Of a stretch of DNA of 64,000 nt, positions 30,545 to 39,317 are shown one piece after another. The notes beneath the pieces are model-generated. The model ran no database searches, was not told where the DNA came from, and saw nothing but the letters and a program-made list of their open reading frames with translations. Both the position numbers and the translations under genes were made by a program. The stretch is from NCBI GenBank assembly GCA_039683515.1, contig JBDKRG010000052.1, positions 36,953 through 100,952 on the forward strand, read 5' to 3'. Source of the DNA: JAJFUE01 sp039683515. GTDB taxonomy: Bacteria > Sumerlaeota > Sumerlaeia > MVZB01. How positions within the stretch are numbered: the stretch's first letter is position 1; the number at the start of each line of letters is the position of its first letter.

Positions 30545-30575
30545 CAATGGTAGGTCGGCTCTCCGAGCCGACGCC
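30545..30575. repeat. Palindromic word GTAGGTCGGCTCTCCGAGCC
   Basis: A hairpin of TCGGCTC/GAGCCGA in the spacer upstream of the GT39 gene. A close relative (GTAGGTCGGGTCTTCGACCC) follows recA at 49844-49866. A GTCCGTG word run follows at ~30596-30640. Confidence 0.7.
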
Positions 30576-30751
30576 GATCCAAATCGCATATCCTTGTCCG
30601 TGCCCAGTCCGTGCCCGTCCGTGTTCGTCCGCGCGCTTGTCGCCCTTGATTACTCCTCCCGATTTCGATAGTGTTGTTGTTTCGGGTCGCACAGTTGTGG
30701 TGCGGGATGCGCCACAAACTCCAAACCCCGCCCGGAAAGGCGACGTGGCCG

Positions 30752-32275
30752 ATGATCCTCATTTTCGATTTTGGCTCACAATACACGCAGCTGATCGCGC
30801 GGAAAATCCGCCAGCTCAACGTCAAAAGCGAGATCGTGCCGTTCGACTGGCCGCTCGACAAGGTTCGCGCGGCCAAGCCCGAGGGGATCATCCTGTCCGG
30901 CGGCCCGGCCTCGACCTACGCCCCGGGCGCGCCCAAGCTGCGCTCGGCGCTGCTCGAGCTTGGCGTCCCGGTCCTCGGCATCTGCTACGGCATGCAGGCC
31001 CTGACGCGCAAGCTCGGCGGCGAGGTCAAGCGCGGCACGGTCCGCGAATACGGCCGCGCCTCGATCGCCATCCAGACCCAGGACCCGCTCCTTAAGGGCG
31101 TCACCTCCCCGGCCCAGGTGTGGATGAGCCACGGCGACCGCGTCGAGTCGATCCCCAAGGGTTTCGTGCGCCTGGCCTCGTCGGTCGACTGCGAGTTCGC
31201 CGCCGTCCGCTCCTCCAGGCTCAAGATCTGGGGCGTCCAGTTCCACCCCGAAGTCCACCACACCCCGCAGGGCGAGCACATCCTGGCCAACTTCGTCTTC
31301 GAGATCTGCGGCGCGCGCCCGAACTGGAAGATGGGCCGCTTCGTCGAGGACACGATCCAGAAGCTGCGCGAGGAGGCCGGCGGCAACGAGGTCGTCTGCG
31401 CGGTCTCCGGCGGCGTCGACTCCACGGTTCTGGCCGTCCTCCTGCACCGCGCCATCGGCAAATTCGCCCGCCCGGTCTACGTCGACACCGGCCTGATGCG
31501 CTCGGGCGAGAGCGAGGCGGTCGTCAGCCGCTTCCGCGACCAGCTCGGCATCAAGGTCAAGCACGTCCGCGCCTCGGGCCAGTTCCTCGGCGCGCTGCGC
31601 GGCGTCTCCGACCCCGAGCGCAAGCGCCGGATCATCGGCCGCGAGTTCGTCAAAGTGTTCTTCAAGGAATTCCACGCCCGGGAGCTGCTCGCGCAGGGGA
31701 CGCTCTACCCGGACGTCATCGAGTCGGTCTCGACGCGCGGCCCGTCCGCGACCATCAAAACCCATCACAACCGCGTCCGCGAAATCCAGAAGCTGATCGA
31801 GCAGGGCCGCGTCATCGAGCCGCTGCGCGAGCTGTTCAAGGACGAAGTCCGCGCCGTCGGCCGCGAGCTCGCCATCCCCGCCGAGATGCTGTGGCGCCAC
31901 CCGTTCCCCGGCCCCGGCCTCGCCATCCGCATCCTGGGCGCCGTGACCCCGCGCCGCCTCAACATGCTGCGCGCCGCCGACAAGATCTACCTCGAGGAGC
32001 TCCGCCGCTCCGGCCACTACCAGCAGATCTGGCAGGCGTTCGGCGTGCTGCTGCCGGTCAAGTCGGTCGGCGTCATGGGCGACGAGCGCACCTATGACCA
32101 CGTCGTCGCACTGCGCGCGGTCACCAGCGTCGACGGCATGACCGCCGACTGGTACGAGATGCCCAAGGAAGTCCTCGGCCGCATCAGCAACCGCATCATC
32201 AACGAGATCGACGGCATCAACCGCGTCGTCTACGACGTCTCGAGCAAGCCGCCCGCGACGATCGAGTGGGAATAA
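30752..32275 (+). CDS. guaA: GMP synthase (glutamine-hydrolysing)
   Basis: 507 residues. It aminates XMP to GMP using glutamine and ATP. The N-terminal class I amidotransferase domain has the nucleophile Cys in GICYGMQ and the His-Glu pair in FHPEVHHT. The ATP-pyrophosphatase domain begins with the P-loop SGGVDST (~residue 222). The C-terminal dimerisation/XMP-binding domain ends RVVYDVSSKPPATIEWE, exactly as in the family. The start MILIFDFGSQYTQ at 30752 matches family N-termini; the upstream in-frame extension does not. It appears monocistronic, followed by a structured repeat element. Confidence 0.98.
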   Translation: MILIFDFGSQYTQLIARKIRQLNVKSEIVPFDWPLDKVRAAKPEGIILSGGPASTYAPGAPKLRSALLELGVPVLGICYGMQALTRKLGGEVKRGTVREYGRASIAIQTQDPLLKGVTSPAQVWMSHGDRVESIPKGFVRLASSVDCEFAAVRSSRLKIWGVQFHPEVHHTPQGEHILANFVFEICGARPNWKMGRFVEDTIQKLREEAGGNEVVCAVSGGVDSTVLAVLLHRAIGKFARPVYVDTGLMRSGESEAVVSRFRDQLGIKVKHVRASGQFLGALRGVSDPERKRRIIGREFVKVFFKEFHARELLAQGTLYPDVIESVSTRGPSATIKTHHNRVREIQKLIEQGRVIEPLRELFKDEVRAVGRELAIPAEMLWRHPFPGPGLAIRILGAVTPRRLNMLRAADKIYLEELRRSGHYQQIWQAFGVLLPVKSVGVMGDERTYDHVVALRAVTSVDGMTADWYEMPKEVLGRISNRIINEIDGINRVVYDVSSKPPATIEWE

Positions 32276-32310
32276 TTTAAACCTGCAAGCTTGAGTAAGC
32301 CAATCGCATT

Positions 32311-32622
32311 AACCCCTCGTTTTCAACGCTTGTCATTCCCCAAATTTTTCGGCCCCAGCGGGGCCGACGCGAGTAGCCCCCGGCGAAGCGAAGCGCCGCC
32401 GGGGGTCAGGATGTCATCTAACACGCGCCCCGGCGGGGCGCCCGCGACATCAGGCTTGCGGGCGCCCGCTCCGGGGCGCCGTGGCTGATCCACCTCTCAC
32501 CCCCGGCGGCGCTTCGCTTCGCCGGGGGCTACTTGCGAACACACCTCCGGTGTGTCCAGATCGGATTGGGCCTCTGTTCGATCAACAATTTGGGGAATGA
32601 CAAGCGTTTTCAACGAGGGGTT
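32311..32622. repeat. MITE-like structured non-coding element, copy 1
   Basis: About 312 bp with terminal inverted repeats (outer AACCCCTCG, then GCTTGTCATTCCCC inside). A second nested ~33-bp inverted repeat is based on AGCCCCCGGCGAAGCGAAGC. GC-rich inner palindromes include CGCCCCGGCGGGGCG and ACACACCTCCGGTGTGT. A diverged copy lies at 54849-55156. Each terminus carries a small hairpin (CGTT-TTC-AACG). No open frame is shared by both copies. Confidence 0.85.
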
Positions 32623-32690
32623 TTTGACAGCCAACATCGTTCATAACTGTTTTAACAGTTTACTCGATTAGCCCCCCGCCAAAATCAGTC

Positions 32691-32729
32691 CATTTGGTCC
32701 ATTTGGTCCATCAGGTCCATCGGTCCATT
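32691..32729. repeat. GGTCCATTT word tandem
   Basis: Four to five degenerate GGTCCAT(T/C) units. The same word recurs at 47942-47970, upstream of the ZapB-like gene. Confidence 0.75.
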
Positions 32730-32751
32730 GCGCACACCCGCATACTATGTC

Positions 32752-32868
32752 ACGCCCGCTTCAGCGGGCTGAATGGGTTGCCACCGGCTTCCAGCCGGTG
32801 GTCCGCTGCTTTTTATTTGTTTGCCAGCCGGCTTCAGCCGGCTTCTCGCTCCCGGCTTCAGCCATCGA
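32752..32868. repeat. GGCTTCAGCC-type palindromic words
   Basis: GCCCGCTTCAGCGGGC, CCACCGGCTTCCAGCCGGTGG-type and GCCGGCTTCAGCCGGC hairpins in a row downstream of ispH. They could act together as a minus-strand terminator or folding element. Confidence 0.7.
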
Positions 32869-32871
32869 TTC

Positions 32872-33750
32872 TCACACCGCCTGCCGCCACTCCCGGCTAT
32901 CGGTCTCGCGCGCGATCTCAACCATCCGCCGGTGCACCGCCTCGATCGCCTCGTCGGGGGTCGACGTCCCGGCCGTCAGGCCCACCGTCTCGAATTGCGC
33001 GAGCCATCCTGCATCAACCTCGTCCGCCGACGTGACGAGCGCGCACGGTTTCCCCGCGCCGCGCGCCATCTCGGCGAGCTGTATCGTGTTGTTCGATTTG
33101 CGGCCGCCCACGACGACGAGCGCCTCCACCCTCGCCAGCAGCGACCGCACCGCCGCTTGCCGGTCCATGGTCGCCCGGCAAATCGTCGGAGCATAATGAA
33201 TTTGGCTTCCGGCATTCAGCAACCGGATCCGCTCGATGATTTCGCCTGCCACGGCCGGCGCCGTCGTCGTCTGGCACAACACCCCGATGAAAGGCTCGCC
33301 GTATTGGCGCGCCTCGGCCGCCGACTCGATCACCTCATGCCGTTTCAAGTCACCCACGATCCCCTCGACCTCGACATGCCCGCGCCGGCCGATCACCAAC
33401 ACAAAACACCCCATCGCGGCCAGTTCCCGCGCGGCCTCGTGCGCCCGCCGCACGAGCGGGCACGTCGTGTCGATCAGCTCGTACCCCGCCGCGCTCATCC
33501 GCAGCCTTTCGATTTTCGAGATCCCGTGCGCCGTGATCATGATCTTCGGGGTCACCGGCATTTTGCTTTTGCGCTCGGCCTCGCCGAGCACGCGGAACCC
33601 GCGCCCGGCCAGTTCGCGCGTCACGGCCTCGTTGTGCACGAGCTCGCCGTAGATGGTGACCTCGGCCGGCTCCACGATCCCCCGCGCGACCTCGAGCGCA
33701 TCCCGCACCCCAAAACACATCCCCATCGCCGCAGCCCGAATGACTTTCAT
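32872..33750 (-). CDS. ispH: 4-hydroxy-3-methylbut-2-enyl diphosphate reductase
   Basis: 292 residues. It is the last step of the MEP isoprenoid pathway, yielding IPP and DMAPP with a [4Fe-4S] cluster. The three cluster Cys are visible in GMCFGV (near residue 12), DTTCPLV and TICRATMDRQ. Substrate residues include HNEAV, TAHG with its His, and GGRKSNNT. The start at 33750 (MKVIRAAAMGMCFGV) matches family N-termini; a nine-residue extension to 33777 is less likely. The length is typical (about 280-320). Confidence 0.97.
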   Translation of the reverse strand: MKVIRAAAMGMCFGVRDALEVARGIVEPAEVTIYGELVHNEAVTRELAGRGFRVLGEAERKSKMPVTPKIMITAHGISKIERLRMSAAGYELIDTTCPLVRRAHEAARELAAMGCFVLVIGRRGHVEVEGIVGDLKRHEVIESAAEARQYGEPFIGVLCQTTTAPAVAGEIIERIRLLNAGSQIHYAPTICRATMDRQAAVRSLLARVEALVVVGGRKSNNTIQLAEMARGAGKPCALVTSADEVDAGWLAQFETVGLTAGTSTPDEAIEAVHRRMVEIARETDSREWRQAV

Positions 33751-33847
33751 TTCCCCAACTCTCGTTGCTGATTTCAATTACCACTACAAAAGGATGAATC
33801 CATTTTTCGTCCCGTGCCTTTAACAAATGATCATTTCATTTTGCGTC

Positions 33848-36010
33848 TCACCTGAAAGTGAAATTCACCGCGGCGACCTCCCCTTCCTTAAGCACGACCG
33901 TCTTCTCCTGCTGCATCTCAGGAATTGTTTTTCCATCAGCCGTTCTCTTGATCATCCCGATGACGGTGTATGAGCCCGCTGGAAGGTTCGAGATTGCATA
34001 GGCGCCCTCGTACCTTTCCATTTTATAGGCGTTGGCGCGGGTCCGCTCGCCTTCAGGCAACGAAGGATCAAGTCCATTATCCAGAACGAGAAGATAGGAA
34101 TAGAATTCGCCGAATTGATAATTCAACTTGTCGGCCAAAGCAGGTGGGCCGTTAAACACGCCGCGTATCCCGGCCGTGCCTTGAAGATGGAAATCCAGAC
34201 GGCTTTCCTGTCCGTTTCCGATGTGGATTTTCTTTCGGTGCATCAGCCATGTGGTGGCGTGGGCGCCTTCATTGTGGAAACTGACGCCGACGGTATACTC
34301 GCCTTCTTTAAGATATTTGCATTCGTAGCGCCCATCCTTCGAGCGCAGATAGCCCCACTCTTCCATTTCTTGTCCTGTATGATGCACACCTACCTGGCCG
34401 TCCTTGGGTTTTCCGTTCATAGTTATCTCACCATGAAGAGAAGACTCCTTATCGAGCTGGAATGTCTTCTCAATCTTTTCTCCATTCCCGACTTGCACCA
34501 ACGCTTTCTCGCGCGCATATCCGGAAGACTCGATCATCAGGGTCACAGTGCTCGGGCAGATGCCTTCGATGGTGAATACTCCTTTCTTCGATTCATCCAG
34601 CGCAACACGGCCAGGATCCTGCCGGCTGTCTCCGGTTGCGTCGATATCAATAACCTTCACGGTGAACTGTGAAACAGGAGCGCCCGATCCGGTGTCCAGG
34701 ACAAGTCCGGATATCTTGCCCGGCCGTTCGAGTCGAAAAGCCGCTTGGCTCGTCTTTTCGCTCTGTATTTCCACCTTGGTTTCCTGGGGCAAATAGCCCG
34801 GAGCGCTGACATCCAACGACCAGGTCGCCGGGAAAAGATCGGACACCCAAAAAACGCCGGGGTTCGATTTGTCGATGCTTGCCTGGCGCTGAACGGGCAA
34901 ATAGTGATCCGAAAATTTATACGAGGCCTGAATTGTAAAATCCCGAACCGGAGATCCCGAAGCGTCATCCACTACCTGCCCCGATAGCTTTCCCGCCTTT
35001 TCGAAACTCAGTCTCATATCAACAACCGTGATCACGTTGCCGAGGCTGGCTGGAAGGAACACACCCTCTTTTTCCCGCCACCGTTCTTTCCTGGAAGGTT
35101 CCGCCAAAGACGAATATTTATTTATTAGCTTCCCATGCCGCCGGGCCGGAGCGATGAGATCCTCGGTCACAAGCGGCACGCTCAACACTTCCGGCTTGCC
35201 TCCGACCTCAGCGTGAATTTCGATTCGGTCGAGAGTGTCGGATGAAATTCCACCAAGGTAGGCCATCACATTGCGGATACCCGCCGGCTTGAATCCCTGC
35301 AGCATGTAAGAACCATCCTCAGCCGATACCGCTTGATCGTTGGGAGCAACGTATTCCTCCGGAGGTTGGCCCAGCTCGGGATTGTAGGGGTGAATCTGTT
35401 TGCCGGTCACCTTTGCACCTGCAATCGGCTGGCCGTTGCCGTTCAAAATCCGCCCGCGCACCGTAACCGTATCCGCCCGAAACTCGAAATCCGGCGTCCC
35501 CCACTGGATCGGATTATTTGGGTAAGAAATGCGACCGTATTGATCGATCTGCAGATCCTTCTTCTGGATCAGCATCCGTTTTGGTCCTTGGCCCAAAGGC
35601 GGCGCAAGGGTCATGCGGGCTTCCAGTTCATAGTTCCCTTGTGGCAGGCCCGAAAAATAAAAGCGACCCTCCGAGTCGGTGAGGGTCTGGGTGGTCAGCG
35701 CTCCTAGGCGCAGCGTCACGACCACCCCCGCCACCGGAATACGATTAATCCGCCCAACAACATTATCCGCGGTCGAAGCTTTTTCTATTAATTCCTCGGC
35801 TTCTCGCCTTGAGCGCTTCAGTGCCTCGGGATACTGCTCAAGAGCACGATCGAGCGGCGCCCAGGCCTGTTCAGAGTAATTTGGCGTGGTATTGAGCACG
35901 GTGCCGATGATTTCAAACCGGCCGGCTCGATCCGGAACGCGGTTGTCTGCAAAGGCTGAAGCAGCCGATAGAAAAACCAGAATTAATCCTGCATATCTTC
36001 CCGCGCTCAT
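33848..36010 (-). CDS. Secreted carboxypeptidase-regulatory-like (CnaB/DUF4198-type repeat) protein
   Basis: 720 residues. Residues 1-20 form a signal peptide (LILVFLSAASAFA). The body has several copies of carboxypeptidase-regulatory-like beta-sandwiches, recognised by repeated G.V.D..G.P segments: VTLRLGALTTQTLTDSEGRF, VRGRILNGNGQPIAGAKV, LSGQVVDDASGSPVRDF and ISGLVLDTGSGAPVSQF. It ends in a beta-rich domain. It is probably a cell-surface or periplasmic structural or binding protein. The start at 36010 has an AAGGAG ribosome-binding site. GC is lower than in the neighbours. It follows the small wHTH gene by 59 nt on the same strand and may be controlled by it. Confidence 0.75.
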   Translation of the reverse strand: MSAGRYAGLILVFLSAASAFADNRVPDRAGRFEIIGTVLNTTPNYSEQAWAPLDRALEQYPEALKRSRREAEELIEKASTADNVVGRINRIPVAGVVVTLRLGALTTQTLTDSEGRFYFSGLPQGNYELEARMTLAPPLGQGPKRMLIQKKDLQIDQYGRISYPNNPIQWGTPDFEFRADTVTVRGRILNGNGQPIAGAKVTGKQIHPYNPELGQPPEEYVAPNDQAVSAEDGSYMLQGFKPAGIRNVMAYLGGISSDTLDRIEIHAEVGGKPEVLSVPLVTEDLIAPARRHGKLINKYSSLAEPSRKERWREKEGVFLPASLGNVITVVDMRLSFEKAGKLSGQVVDDASGSPVRDFTIQASYKFSDHYLPVQRQASIDKSNPGVFWVSDLFPATWSLDVSAPGYLPQETKVEIQSEKTSQAAFRLERPGKISGLVLDTGSGAPVSQFTVKVIDIDATGDSRQDPGRVALDESKKGVFTIEGICPSTVTLMIESSGYAREKALVQVGNGEKIEKTFQLDKESSLHGEITMNGKPKDGQVGVHHTGQEMEEWGYLRSKDGRYECKYLKEGEYTVGVSFHNEGAHATTWLMHRKKIHIGNGQESRLDFHLQGTAGIRGVFNGPPALADKLNYQFGEFYSYLLVLDNGLDPSLPEGERTRANAYKMERYEGAYAISNLPAGSYTVIGMIKRTADGKTIPEMQQEKTVVLKEGEVAAVNFTFR

Positions 36011-36069
36011 GGTCGATCTCCTTTTTGGCTTATACTCTGCACCGCAAAGTTTTTTCGTAAAAAAACGGC

Positions 36070-36444
36070 TCACGCCGGGGCCCAGCCGTCGGGCAGCTCA
36101 CCTTTTTTTGCCTTCGCCGCCTTGATCGCCGCCGCGTCGCTGATCACCCGCTCCAACTCGGCCAGATACGCCATGAACCGCTTGCGCCCCTCCGGCGAAA
36201 GCCTCACGAGCGTCTGCGGCCGCCGCTTCTGCCACCCCTTCCAGACTTCGATCAGCCCGGCCTCCTCGAGCGCCTGCAGGTGCCGGCTCAGGTTGCCGTC
36301 GGTCAGCGAGCAAAGCTCCTTGAGCTCGCCGAAGCGCAGCCCGTCGGGCCGCGTCGCAAGCGACGTCATGATCCCGAGCCGCGCCTTTTCGTGCATGACC
36401 CGGTCGAGCCCCTCGTAGGCATACCGTCCGCTCTCTTCACTCAT
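36070..36444 (-). CDS. Winged-helix transcriptional regulator
   Basis: 124 residues, ArsR/MarR-like winged helix of the kind annotated as winged helix DNA-binding domain. The recognition region is FGELKELCSLTDGNLSRHLQALEEAGLIEV, followed by a wing (RRPQTLVRLSPEGRKRF). There is no ligand domain. It overlaps the upstream membrane protein gene by 4 nt (ATGA) in the same direction. Such regulator and DUF-membrane pairs are common, and the regulator probably controls its own operon. Confidence 0.88.
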   Translation of the reverse strand: MSEESGRYAYEGLDRVMHEKARLGIMTSLATRPDGLRFGELKELCSLTDGNLSRHLQALEEAGLIEVWKGWQKRRPQTLVRLSPEGRKRFMAYLAELERVISDAAAIKAAKAKKGELPDGWAPA

Positions 36445-37055
36445 GGCTCAACCCTCCCCCCGTTGCGCTCCAGATTCCAATACAGCACCAGGCCCGAAAG
36501 GAGCTGGCCGGGCCCGAATGCCAGGCCCATCGCCCACGGGTTCAGGGCCAGTCCCTTCCCCGCCAGCGCCAGCAGGATCCCTCCGGCGATCAGGTAATAA
36601 AGCGCGACCCAGCCGATGATCCTCGGCAGGTACGGCCGCGCGGCAAACGTGCCGAGTCCAAAAACCAGCGCCCACAGCCCCGGCAGCAGCGGGATCAACT
36701 CGTCCCGCCCGAACAGGGCCGCGGTCACGATCGCGCCGACGGCGATGCTGGGCGCGAACTGTCCGGCGAGCACGCGCGTGCGCCGCCTCGCCAGCGGGCT
36801 CGGCTGGCCGAGGTAACTCTTGAGCATCCCCGCCCCGCCGACCGCCATCGCGACGGCCGCCACGCCGACCCAGTAATACACAAACGCCCGCGTCGCGGCC
36901 GGCTCGCCGATGATCCGTGCCTGGGCGGCGGCCGCCGCCAGCGCGAGCGCCCCGCCGCACGCCACGGGGCCCGACCGCCAGTCGCGGCACATCTCGGCGC
37001 GCGCCAGGTGCTCGTGGATCGTCTCGATCTGGTCGAGGGCTTTGTTGATTTCCAC
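36441..37055 (-). CDS. Polytopic membrane protein paired with a winged-helix regulator
   Basis: 204 residues from GTG 37055, chosen because GGAG lies ~9 nt upstream and relatives begin near the IxxIHxHLARAE helix; ATG 37130 is an alternative but its extra codons run through a hairpin word (37078-37097). A cytoplasmic N-terminal helix (DQIETIHEHLARAEMCRDW) is followed by five or six membrane helices. The function is unknown. Its stop overlaps the regulator start, so the pair is translationally coupled. Confidence 0.75.
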   Translation of the reverse strand: MEINKALDQIETIHEHLARAEMCRDWRSGPVACGGALALAAAAAQARIIGEPAATRAFVYYWVGVAAVAMAVGGAGMLKSYLGQPSPLARRRTRVLAGQFAPSIAVGAIVTAALFGRDELIPLLPGLWALVFGLGTFAARPYLPRIIGWVALYYLIAGGILLALAGKGLALNPWAMGLAFGPGQLLSGLVLYWNLERNGGRVEP

Positions 37056-37075
37056 GGGCGACTCCGAAAAATGGC

Positions 37076-37099
37076 CGGCGGGGGCTCCGCCCCCGCATT
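37076..37099. repeat. Palindromic word GCGGGGGC-TCC-GCCCCCGC
   Basis: A perfect 8-bp GC hairpin just upstream of the membrane protein GTG start. The same pattern is widespread as a spacer word. Confidence 0.7.
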
Positions 37100-37232
37100 T
37101 TACCTGCACGTTATATCGATCACTTTGCATTGTCAAGCTATATCGCAACGCAAAGCCTGACGCCAATGCCGTTGACTTTTTCCGCCGCCCTGTCCACTCT
37201 TGTTGCTGCAACTTCACCCAAAGGCCTCTGCC

Positions 37233-38093
37233 ATGTACCGAAGATCCGAAGGCTTCTCGTCCTTTCCCCTCTATAAAATGGAAATCTACTTCGACTCGTA
37301 TCCCGAGATCGACGTCGACGAATTCATTTCCTTCATCAATTCGACCGACCCGGAGCTGAGTGGTTTTCAGTTTTCCAAGGTAAGGCTCAACAGCGCTCCG
37401 AACGCACATTGCCACGAAATGTTCACGGGAACGATGAACGGCAAGACATGCTTCTTCTTCTCGGTACACGACATGCCGAGCCCGGATGGGGAACCCCTCG
37501 CCCATGCGCGGCTCTCGCGCGAGCAGAAGAACCGCTTCGCCGAGCACCGCGCGTTCGGCATGGCCTGCTGCGTCGGCCTCGAGGACGACAGCTTCCGCCC
37601 CTTCGAAAACATACTGATGGTCTACAAGATCGCCATGGGCCTCTGCCGATGCGGCGCCATCGGCGCCGGCAACCCGATCACCAACCATTTCTATGACCGC
37701 GACCGGCTGCTCGGGTTCCTCGAGGATCGATATGAATCGATCGAGGGGGAGCCGCTCACGCTATGGCAGTCGATCCGCCGCAATCACGAGCCCGCCGAAC
37801 TGCTCATGTATTTCACGCATTTCGAAGCCGGAGGCGCCGACTGGCTCGGCACGCGGGGCTTTTCGTATTGCGGATTTCCGGACCTCTTCTACCGGCTTGC
37901 CGACGAACGCGATAAATCCAGGGTCTGCGAAATCTTCTTCATGCTGTTTCATCATTTCATGGCCCACGGCCCGGCCGTCAAACCCGGTGACTCGATGCAC
38001 TACAAATGGCCGATCCGCTTCCACGAGCTCCCGATCGAGATCGATCCCCCCTACCAGGTCCCGGACATGCTGATGATCACGCTGGATCGTTAG
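37233..38093 (+). CDS. Uncharacterised protein, paralog A
   Basis: 286 residues, soluble, no signal peptide or named domain that I can defend. It shares its layout with the next gene: xxVYFDSxPxxDxxxxxxFIN near the N-terminus, AHxAF, a central ENILMVYKIAMGLCRCGAIGAGN, and WLGTRGFSYCGFPDLF. A DUF4261-like relation is possible. It is Cys-rich (about 9). Start ATG 37233 is chosen over TTG 37200. The two genes are 88 nt apart, followed by selC, but a functional tie to selenium is not shown. Confidence 0.7.
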   Translation: MYRRSEGFSSFPLYKMEIYFDSYPEIDVDEFISFINSTDPELSGFQFSKVRLNSAPNAHCHEMFTGTMNGKTCFFFSVHDMPSPDGEPLAHARLSREQKNRFAEHRAFGMACCVGLEDDSFRPFENILMVYKIAMGLCRCGAIGAGNPITNHFYDRDRLLGFLEDRYESIEGEPLTLWQSIRRNHEPAELLMYFTHFEAGGADWLGTRGFSYCGFPDLFYRLADERDKSRVCEIFFMLFHHFMAHGPAVKPGDSMHYKWPIRFHELPIEIDPPYQVPDMLMITLDR

Positions 38094-38181
38094 CCGAAAC
38101 AAACGGTTGACTTTGGCCCGTGGAGCGCCGATTGTGGCTTGTCTATCATCACCCGATCATTTTTGCCCGGAGGCGGCGACC

Positions 38182-39078
38182 ATGGCCGAAGGCTCGACCG
38201 ACAACAAGCTCCCCTACCAGATGGACGTCTATTTCGACTCCTTCCCCACCCTCGACGCCGATCGCATGGCCGCCTTCATCAACTCGATCGACCCGGGCGA
38301 AGATCCGTGCGAGATCACGCGCCCCTCCGAGGAGACGATCCAGGAATGGCAGTCGGGCGAGAAGATCAAGCTCGACGGCTTCGTCGCCTCGCTCGGCGAC
38401 TTCAACATGCTGATCCTCGTCCACAGCGTGCCGAGCCCGGCCGCCGAGGCCATCCAGGACTCAAACCTGCCCCCCGACCAGAAGGCCCGCCTCGGCGCGC
38501 ACAAGGCGTTCGCGCTCCTCAACAACACCGGCGGCGACAAATACCGCGGCTACGAAAGCCTCATCTTCCTTTACAAGGTCGCCATGGCGATGTGCGAGCA
38601 GGGCGCCCTCGGCGTCGGCAACATCCACACCGACCACTTCTTCCACCGCGAAATCCTGATGCAGATGCTCGAAATCAAGAACAACCCCGGCCCCGACGGC
38701 AAAAACCACACGCTGTGGGATGTCATGCGTCATTTCGCCGAGCCCCGCCAGCTCCTCATGAACATCACGCGGTTCAAGGACGCCGCCGGCGGCGACTGGG
38801 CGGCCACGCGCGGTTTCTCGTTCTGCGGCTTCCCCGATTTCATCTGCCCGATGGACGGCAAGATGAAACCCGACGAGATCTGCGACGTCTTCAACATGCT
38901 CTTCAGTTACCTCATGGAAAACGGCCCCGTCATCGCCGCCGGCCACACGATCGGCCCCGACGAACGCCATGCCTACCGTTTCAGCGAGCCGCCCGCCGGC
39001 GTCGAGCTCCCCTACCCGGCCGTCACCGTCCTTGCCATCGACAAGGAACAAAAGAAAAAACGGTTCATCTTCTTTTAA
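38182..39078 (+). CDS. Uncharacterised protein, paralog B
   Basis: 298 residues, tandem paralog of the upstream gene (MDVYFDSFPTLDADRM, AHKAFALLN, ESLIFLYKVAMAMCEQGALGVGN, WAATRGFSFCGFPDFI). ATG 38182 has a GGAGG ribosome-binding site about 9 nt upstream. The C-terminus is basic (KEQKKKRFIFF). The family function is unknown. It ends 51 nt before the tRNA-Sec gene and may be read into it. Confidence 0.7.
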   Translation: MAEGSTDNKLPYQMDVYFDSFPTLDADRMAAFINSIDPGEDPCEITRPSEETIQEWQSGEKIKLDGFVASLGDFNMLILVHSVPSPAAEAIQDSNLPPDQKARLGAHKAFALLNNTGGDKYRGYESLIFLYKVAMAMCEQGALGVGNIHTDHFFHREILMQMLEIKNNPGPDGKNHTLWDVMRHFAEPRQLLMNITRFKDAAGGDWAATRGFSFCGFPDFICPMDGKMKPDEICDVFNMLFSYLMENGPVIAAGHTIGPDERHAYRFSEPPAGVELPYPAVTVLAIDKEQKKKRFIFF

Positions 39079-39129
39079 AACTCTTGCGCGATTGATCCGC
39101 GTGGTACTAACTGATTGTCGGTTCACTGC

Positions 39130-39223
39130 GGAGGTGACTGGGGCCCGGTGGCCCTCGCGGTCTTCAAAACCGTTGTGCCGTGCGTGCACGGTGGGTGGGT
39201 TCGACTCCCATTCGCCTCCGCCA
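39130..39223 (+). tRNA. selC: tRNA-Sec (anticodon TCA)
   Basis: 94 nt with all tRNA-Sec hallmarks: an 8-bp acceptor stem (GGAGGTGA with TCGCCTCC, one G-T wobble) plus a 5-bp T-stem, and a long D-stem GGGCC/GGCCC with a 4-nt loop. The anticodon TCA is at 39164-39166 in loop CTTCAAA. The long variable arm is built on CCGTGC/GCACGG, the T-loop is TTCGACT, and the discriminator G is followed by encoded CCA. It inserts selenocysteine at UGA with SelB, which is not in this window. Confidence 0.97.
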
Positions 39224-39234
39224 AGTTTACAATG

Positions 39235-39301
39235 ATGCGGTAGCCCGAGCGTGAGCGAGGGACTCGGATCAAGTCCCTCGCTCACGCTCGGGCTACCGCA
39301 T
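39235..39301. repeat. Perfect 30-bp inverted repeat (TAGCCCGAGCGTGAGCGAGG word)
   Basis: Arms 39235-39264 and 39272-39301 are exactly complementary with a 7-nt loop. It lies between selC and selA, ending 16 nt before the selA start. There is no T-tract, so it is not a typical terminator; it could block or shape selC 3' processing or selA translation. Confidence 0.92.
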
Positions 39302-39317
39302 AAACGGTGATGCAATC

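Larger units (their letters stand above)
32276..32871. other. Intergenic region with structured repeat and hairpin words
   Basis: 596 bases between convergent guaA and ispH. It contains the ~312-bp structured element (32311-32622), a GGTCCAT word run (32691-32729) and several GGCTTCAGCC palindromes (32752-32870). No gene is credible. Confidence 0.8.

Noticed and set aside
32311..32622. Insertion sequence
   Set aside because: No transposase frame in either copy, and both copies are only ~310 bp; treated as a non-autonomous structured element.
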